Assembly (NCBI GenBank): GCA_017449025.1
Contig: JAFSKJ010000013.1
Location: 1-64,000, forward strand
Source of the DNA: Prevotella sp.
GTDB lineage: Bacteria > Bacteroidota > Bacteroidia > Bacteroidales > Bacteroidaceae
Length of the DNA stretch: 64,000 nucleotides
Direction of reading: 5' to 3'
Shown here: piece by piece, positions 60,239-64,000 of the stretch
How positions within the stretch are numbered: the stretch's first letter is position 1
Layout: every line of letters begins with the position of its first letter
Position numbers and translations under genes: made by a program
Notes under the pieces: model-generated
The model's input: the letters and a program-made list of their open reading frames with translations, nothing else
Database searches by the model: none
Told to the model about the DNA's origin: nothing

Positions 60239-63200
60239 TTAGAAGCGACCGCCGAAACCGCCACCACCGAAGCCGCCATTACGGCGTCCGCCGCCACCGA
60301 AGCCACCTCTGCCATTACGGGGGCCGCCGCCACCGAAGCCGCCCATTCCCATACCCATGCCGCGACGTGCCTCACGAGTGCCGAAGAGGTTGACACGGTA
60401 GATAAGGTGGAGCATGGCATAGCTGGTGATGGCATTATACTCTATGTCGGTACGCGACATGGCAGATATCTGGCGTGAGAAGTTCGACTGCTGGTGCAGC
60501 AGGTCGTAGAACTGCAGCGTCACCGTGAGCGGCTTGCCTTTGAGGAAGCCCTGTGCCAGCTGTGCATTCCATATCAGCTCGTTGGTGTTCATCGACGCAT
60601 CGCTGAATCCGCGGCGGCTGTTCATGCCAATGTCTGTCGACAGCTGTGTTCCCCACGGGAATGTCAGTGTGGCATTCATGCCATAGGAGAATGTCCACGT
60701 GTCGAGGTTCGACTTCGGCTGAAGGTGGTTGCGAGAGTAGGTGTAGTTGACCGAGCCGTTGGGTTCCACCTCTAACCAGTCGTTGCGGAAGCTTATGCCT
60801 AATCGCTCGCCAACGTTAGTGGTGTTGGTGTAGTTTCTGGTCGGAGTGAAATTCTGGTCCAAGTATCCCACCTGATGGCTGTAGCGCAGGCTTGTCTCGG
60901 AGTTGATGCTGAAGTATCCCAGGGTGTCGATGGCTGTGTTAAAGGTAAAGCGTCCGTTGGCGTTCCAGTTTCCGTTGATGTTCACGGGCTGCGACTTGCG
61001 TCCACCTGTGTTCTGGTCGTAGGTCACCTTGTTCACAATGCTATTGTTGGTCATGGAGAAACCTGCGTTGGCGAAGATGAAACGCTGGTGGCTCTGGAAA
61101 TAGTTGTTATAGCGCAGGTTGAAGCTCTGCGTGAACGACGGCTTCAGCGAGGCGTTACCTGTGTTGATGTTCAGCGGATCGGTATTATCCCTGATCTCCA
61201 GCAGCTGGCTCATCGACGGCTGACTGGTGTTGCCGCGATACTGGAAGCGCATCTCGCCGCGGTCTGAAAAACGCCAGCGGAAGTTGGCCGTAGGGCTCCA
61301 ATTGATGACTGAGCGGTTGACCACGGTGTCAACGCCAAGATAACGCTGGGTGTACTCTGAGTTCTGCGGTACTACCTGCACACCAATGTTGAAGTCGTAG
61401 GTGCTTCGTATGAACCGGAGCATCACCTCGCCGGTGTGTATGAAGTTCTTGTACGACGAGTAGCGGCTCTGGTCTATGTCCAAGTAGTCGGTGTATGTTC
61501 CCGAGAGTCTTCCGAGATAGTCGTCCCACTGTCTGAAGGAAGGCCTGATGCTGTTGAAGTCATAGCTGTAAGGCGGGTTCGAGAAGTCGTAGGTTGAACG
61601 GTCGCTCTCGTTGTATCGGTACTGGAAGGTGTAGCTGAACTGCAGGAAGGTGGCCCGGGCTATCGGCTCGCTGTATGTGGCGCGGGCGCTGTATCCCCAT
61701 GTCGTGGTCGGAGTAACGTTGTATCGGTTTGTCTGATAGTCCGACACGTAGATTGTGTCGCCGCTGAGGTTCTCAAAAGGCATGGTAGTCTGGAAGAGGT
61801 TGACGAGGTTGCTCGACATCGACTTGTTTTCTGTGTCGCTGTATTCGCCGGTCAACTGAAGTGTAACGTTCCGCCCCGTGTTGCTCAGTCTCCTGTTGAT
61901 CTGTAAGGTGCCGCTCATGTTCTTGTTGGAGCCATAGCTCAGCGAGTTGCTCTTGTTTCGGTTGACAATGATGGCAGAGTCGGCACCCAAGGCCATGAGC
62001 AGTGCCATCCTGCTACCGTCGAGCAAAGCATCGCTGTATCCAGTGCTGGAATATGGGTCCTGGCTGAAAGTTGCCGAGCTGTTCCATCCAGTGCCGTCGT
62101 TGCTCGTAAAGACAAGGTTGGGTCTGAAGCTGATGTTCCACAGTGTGTCGGGCGTCCACTCCATGCGTCCGTTGATGTTCCAGTTGTTGGAACGAGAATA
62201 GCTCTGGTTCAGCGAGTTTGAAAACGAGCCGGTAGCGGTGCTGAGGAAGTTCTCGCTGGCACGGCGCGACCAAGTGTCGCCGTCGCGGTGGTTCCACATC
62301 ACGCTGGCCTGGGCTATGAGTTTGTTTTTCTTCTCGTAGTTGTAGTTTATCATCGACGACTTCATGGCGTTCAATCCAGAATTGCCACCGCCGCCACCGA
62401 AGCGCCTGCCGCCACCGCCGCCAAAGCCCATATCGTTGGTGTTGTTGGCATTGAGCATGGCCATCAGACGGGAGTCGCCCCTCATGTACATGCCGAAAAG
62501 GCGTGCGGAATAGCGGTCCTTGGTGCCTGCGGCAATGTCGGCATTGGCCATGGTGCCACGGTTCATGCCAGCGCGCAGGCCGAAGTCGAGCACTGTCTGC
62601 TCGTTGCCGTCGTCAATGCCTGTAATGCGGGCCAGGTCGCTTTTCTCCTCATACGACTTTATGCGCTCCACTATGCTCGTAGGCAGGTTCTTAAGGGCGG
62701 TCTTGGTGTCGCCGAACTCCTTGCCATCAACGCGCACCTTTGTAACCGACTTGCCGTTGATTTTGATATTGCCCTCGTCATCGACCTCTGCCCCCGGCAT
62801 GCGTTTCACCAGCTCCTCCACCACGGAACCTTCAGGAGTGCGGTAGGCGTCGGCATTATATATTAAGGTGTCGCCCTTCGACTGCACCTTTGCCAGGTGA
62901 GCCGTCACGGTAGTACCTTTCAGCATGATGGCGTCGGGAGCCAATGATATTGTGCCTAAGTTCACAGCCTTGCCGCCGGCAACACTGATGCGTTTGGAAA
63001 AGGGCTTGAAACCCACGTATGTGATGCGGACAATATAGCTGCCGTCTTTCGGAGCCGTCATAGTGAACTGTCCGTTCATGTTGGTGATGGCATTGGTTAC
63101 TATTGTAGAGTCTGACTTGAGCAGGGCCACCGTGGCCTGGATAACAGCCTCTTGAGAGTCTTTTTCCATTACTTTTCCACTAATGGTGCGCTGTGCGAGC

Positions 63201-63253
63201 GCAGATGTGATGGTCATCAACGTGACGACCAGCATAAGGAGAGTTCGTTTCAT
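60239..63253 (-). CDS. Outer-membrane beta-barrel protein with Gly-rich tail
   Basis: 1004 residues from ATG 63253 (66 upstream in-frame codons lack a signal peptide and are rejected). Signal peptide MKRTLLMLVVTLMTITSALA, carboxypeptidase-regulatory-like domain (about 24-105), plug-like part with GDTLIYNADAYRTPEGSVVE and DGKEFGDTKTALKNLP (about 125-245), then the barrel. It parallels the gene at 2953-5907. A loop after about residue 265 is Gly-rich (GGGGGRRFGGGGG), and the last about 40 residues (after VNLFGTREARR) are nearly all Gly, Arg, Asn and Phe. The last strand before this tail is SYAMLHLIYRVNLF. The substrate is unknown. Confidence 0.85.
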   Translation of the reverse strand: MKRTLLMLVVTLMTITSALAQRTISGKVMEKDSQEAVIQATVALLKSDSTIVTNAITNMNGQFTMTAPKDGSYIVRITYVGFKPFSKRISVAGGKAVNLGTISLAPDAIMLKGTTVTAHLAKVQSKGDTLIYNADAYRTPEGSVVEELVKRMPGAEVDDEGNIKINGKSVTKVRVDGKEFGDTKTALKNLPTSIVERIKSYEEKSDLARITGIDDGNEQTVLDFGLRAGMNRGTMANADIAAGTKDRYSARLFGMYMRGDSRLMAMLNANNTNDMGFGGGGGRRFGGGGGNSGLNAMKSSMINYNYEKKNKLIAQASVMWNHRDGDTWSRRASENFLSTATGSFSNSLNQSYSRSNNWNINGRMEWTPDTLWNISFRPNLVFTSNDGTGWNSSATFSQDPYSSTGYSDALLDGSRMALLMALGADSAIIVNRNKSNSLSYGSNKNMSGTLQINRRLSNTGRNVTLQLTGEYSDTENKSMSSNLVNLFQTTMPFENLSGDTIYVSDYQTNRYNVTPTTTWGYSARATYSEPIARATFLQFSYTFQYRYNESDRSTYDFSNPPYSYDFNSIRPSFRQWDDYLGRLSGTYTDYLDIDQSRYSSYKNFIHTGEVMLRFIRSTYDFNIGVQVVPQNSEYTQRYLGVDTVVNRSVINWSPTANFRWRFSDRGEMRFQYRGNTSQPSMSQLLEIRDNTDPLNINTGNASLKPSFTQSFNLRYNNYFQSHQRFIFANAGFSMTNNSIVNKVTYDQNTGGRKSQPVNINGNWNANGRFTFNTAIDTLGYFSINSETSLRYSHQVGYLDQNFTPTRNYTNTTNVGERLGISFRNDWLEVEPNGSVNYTYSRNHLQPKSNLDTWTFSYGMNATLTFPWGTQLSTDIGMNSRRGFSDASMNTNELIWNAQLAQGFLKGKPLTVTLQFYDLLHQQSNFSRQISAMSRTDIEYNAITSYAMLHLIYRVNLFGTREARRGMGMGMGGFGGGGPRNGRGGFGGGGRRNGGFGGGGFGGRF

Positions 63254-63369
63254 AATGAATCTTTGGTCGATTTTTGACAATATGACGCAGATATGTGGGG
63301 AAAGTTTAATCATACTTAAGCATTTTTTACCTGTCGGCACTGAAAAAACAAAAAACAATGAAGGAAAAC

Positions 63370-63400
63370 TTGGCAAAATCAGGGAAAATGAGTACCTTTG
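63370..63400 (+). promoter_or_regulatory. aroB promoter, almost no leader
   Basis: TTG (63370-63372), 20 nt, TACCTTTG (63393-63400). The preferred ATG is only 6 nt downstream, so the transcript would be leaderless or nearly so. Confidence 0.65.
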
Positions 63401-63405
63401 CCGCC

Positions 63406-64000
63406 ATGGAAGCACAAAAAGTAATAATCTCACAGCAGTTAGAGGCAACACTTGAGGACGCCATGGGCGACTGCGAGCGCGACCGCCTCTTCATACTCAC
63501 CGACGAGAACACCCACCGCCTATGCCTGCCAGTGGTGGAGGACTACCGTTGCCTCAGGGGAGCAAACATTATAGAAATAGGTGCTACTGACACCAACAAG
63601 ACTCTTGAATCAATTAGCCATGTGTGGACCAAGTTGCAGAAAGGAGGCGCCACACGCCACTCGCTCATGATAAACTTAGGAGGCGGCATGGTGACCGACC
63701 TTGGAGGATTTGCCGCTTCGACCTTCAAGAGGGGCATGAACTACATAAACATTCCCACAACGCTGCTCGCCATGGTCGACGCATCGGTGGGAGGAAAGAC
63801 GGGCATCAACTTCGGAGGGCTGAAAAACGAAATAGGCGTGTTCAGCAACGCCAACTCCGTGATTCTCGACACAGTGTTCCTTAGGACAATGGACAAAGAG
63901 AACATTCTCTCTGGCTATGCCGAGATGCTTAAGCACGGGCTTATCAGCCCTACACCTGAAGGCAAGACACCAGGGGAAGGCATGCTCAGTGAGTTGCTCT
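63406..64000 (+). CDS. aroB: 3-dehydroquinate synthase, 5' part
   Basis: 198 residues in view; runs off the window. Second step of the shikimate pathway, converting DAHP to 3-dehydroquinate with NAD and a metal. The NAD-binding and active-site blocks are INLGGGMVTDLGGFAAST, FKRGMNYINIPTTLLAMV, DASVGGKTGINFGGLKNEIG and GYAEMLKHGL (metal ligand region). Start choice: ATG 63406 follows a promoter closely; in-frame ATGs at 63388 and 63358 lie inside or before the promoter and fit less well. Divergent from the barrel gene. Confidence 0.93.
   Translation, partial: MEAQKVIISQQLEATLEDAMGDCERDRLFILTDENTHRLCLPVVEDYRCLRGANIIEIGATDTNKTLESISHVWTKLQKGGATRHSLMINLGGGMVTDLGGFAASTFKRGMNYINIPTTLLAMVDASVGGKTGINFGGLKNEIGVFSNANSVILDTVFLRTMDKENILSGYAEMLKHGLISPTPEGKTPGEGMLSELL

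Noticed and set aside
63254-63451. 66-codon N-terminal extension of the Gly-tailed barrel gene
   Set aside because: Would place a signal peptide in the interior of the protein; the ATG at 63253 gives a normal one.

Overview
The window looks like a chromosomal piece of a Bacteroidales bacterium, most likely Prevotella or a close relative (Segatella-type). The reasons are SusC/SusD pairs, BlaI/BlaR1 with a Bacteroidetes-type C-terminal domain, a two-component-like propeller regulator ending in an AraC domain, TPR-HTH regulators beside small secreted proteins, and many promoters of the form TTTG-N19..21-TAnnTTTG, which is the Bacteroidetes consensus. No tRNA, rRNA 16S/23S, transposase, phage module or CRISPR array was seen. 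One structural RNA, RNase P RNA, is present.

Layout. 1-630: repeat-rich non-coding DNA, ending in a promoter covered by three evenly spaced palindromes. 631-2748: blaI and a blaR1-like gene. 2953-5907: an outer-membrane beta-barrel protein. 6015-23592 (minus strand): a 17.6 kb, seven-gene transcription unit in the order FAS1 lipoprotein, SusC, SusD, FAS1 lipoprotein, FAS1 lipoprotein, SusC, SusD, with no degradative enzyme. 24106-26548 (minus): the AmmeMemoRadiSam genes, with the Memo and AMMECR1 parts fused. 26912-28793: a secreted GH5 glycosidase and a small membrane-anchored protein. 28833-31160 (minus): a lipoprotein, a YihY/BrkB membrane protein and rnpB. 31262-38955: an envelope-glycan locus of seven sugar-transferring enzymes (GT2, GT4 and Stealth families), partly AT-rich. 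39190-45857: secreted LRR protein, repeat-rich spacer, then methyltransferase, S74 self-cleaving protein and DUF3244-like protein, divergent from a TPR-HTH regulator. 45863-47752: yidC. 48337-50718: a TonB-dependent receptor. 50720-57606 (minus): kdsA, kdsD, a kinase-dead hybrid regulator and a phospholipase D-like protein in one tightly packed unit. 57695-63253 (minus): an MscS-type channel and another beta-barrel protein. 63406-64000: the start of aroB.

How the genes work together. Most of the window serves the cell envelope: nutrient capture through two SusCD pairs with FAS1 partners, surface-glycan assembly, Kdo supply for LPS, membrane protein insertion (YidC), and two-way stress sensing (BlaR1, MscS). 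The candidates for something undescribed are (i) the FAS1-SusCD double locus, (ii) the hybrid sensor-regulator that has lost its kinase domain, phospho-His and phospho-Asp but sits in the Kdo operon, and (iii) repetitive and palindromic DNA translated in frame inside signal peptides, linkers and loops, including a heptamer array in the Memo-AMMECR1 linker whose copy number would switch the reading frame.
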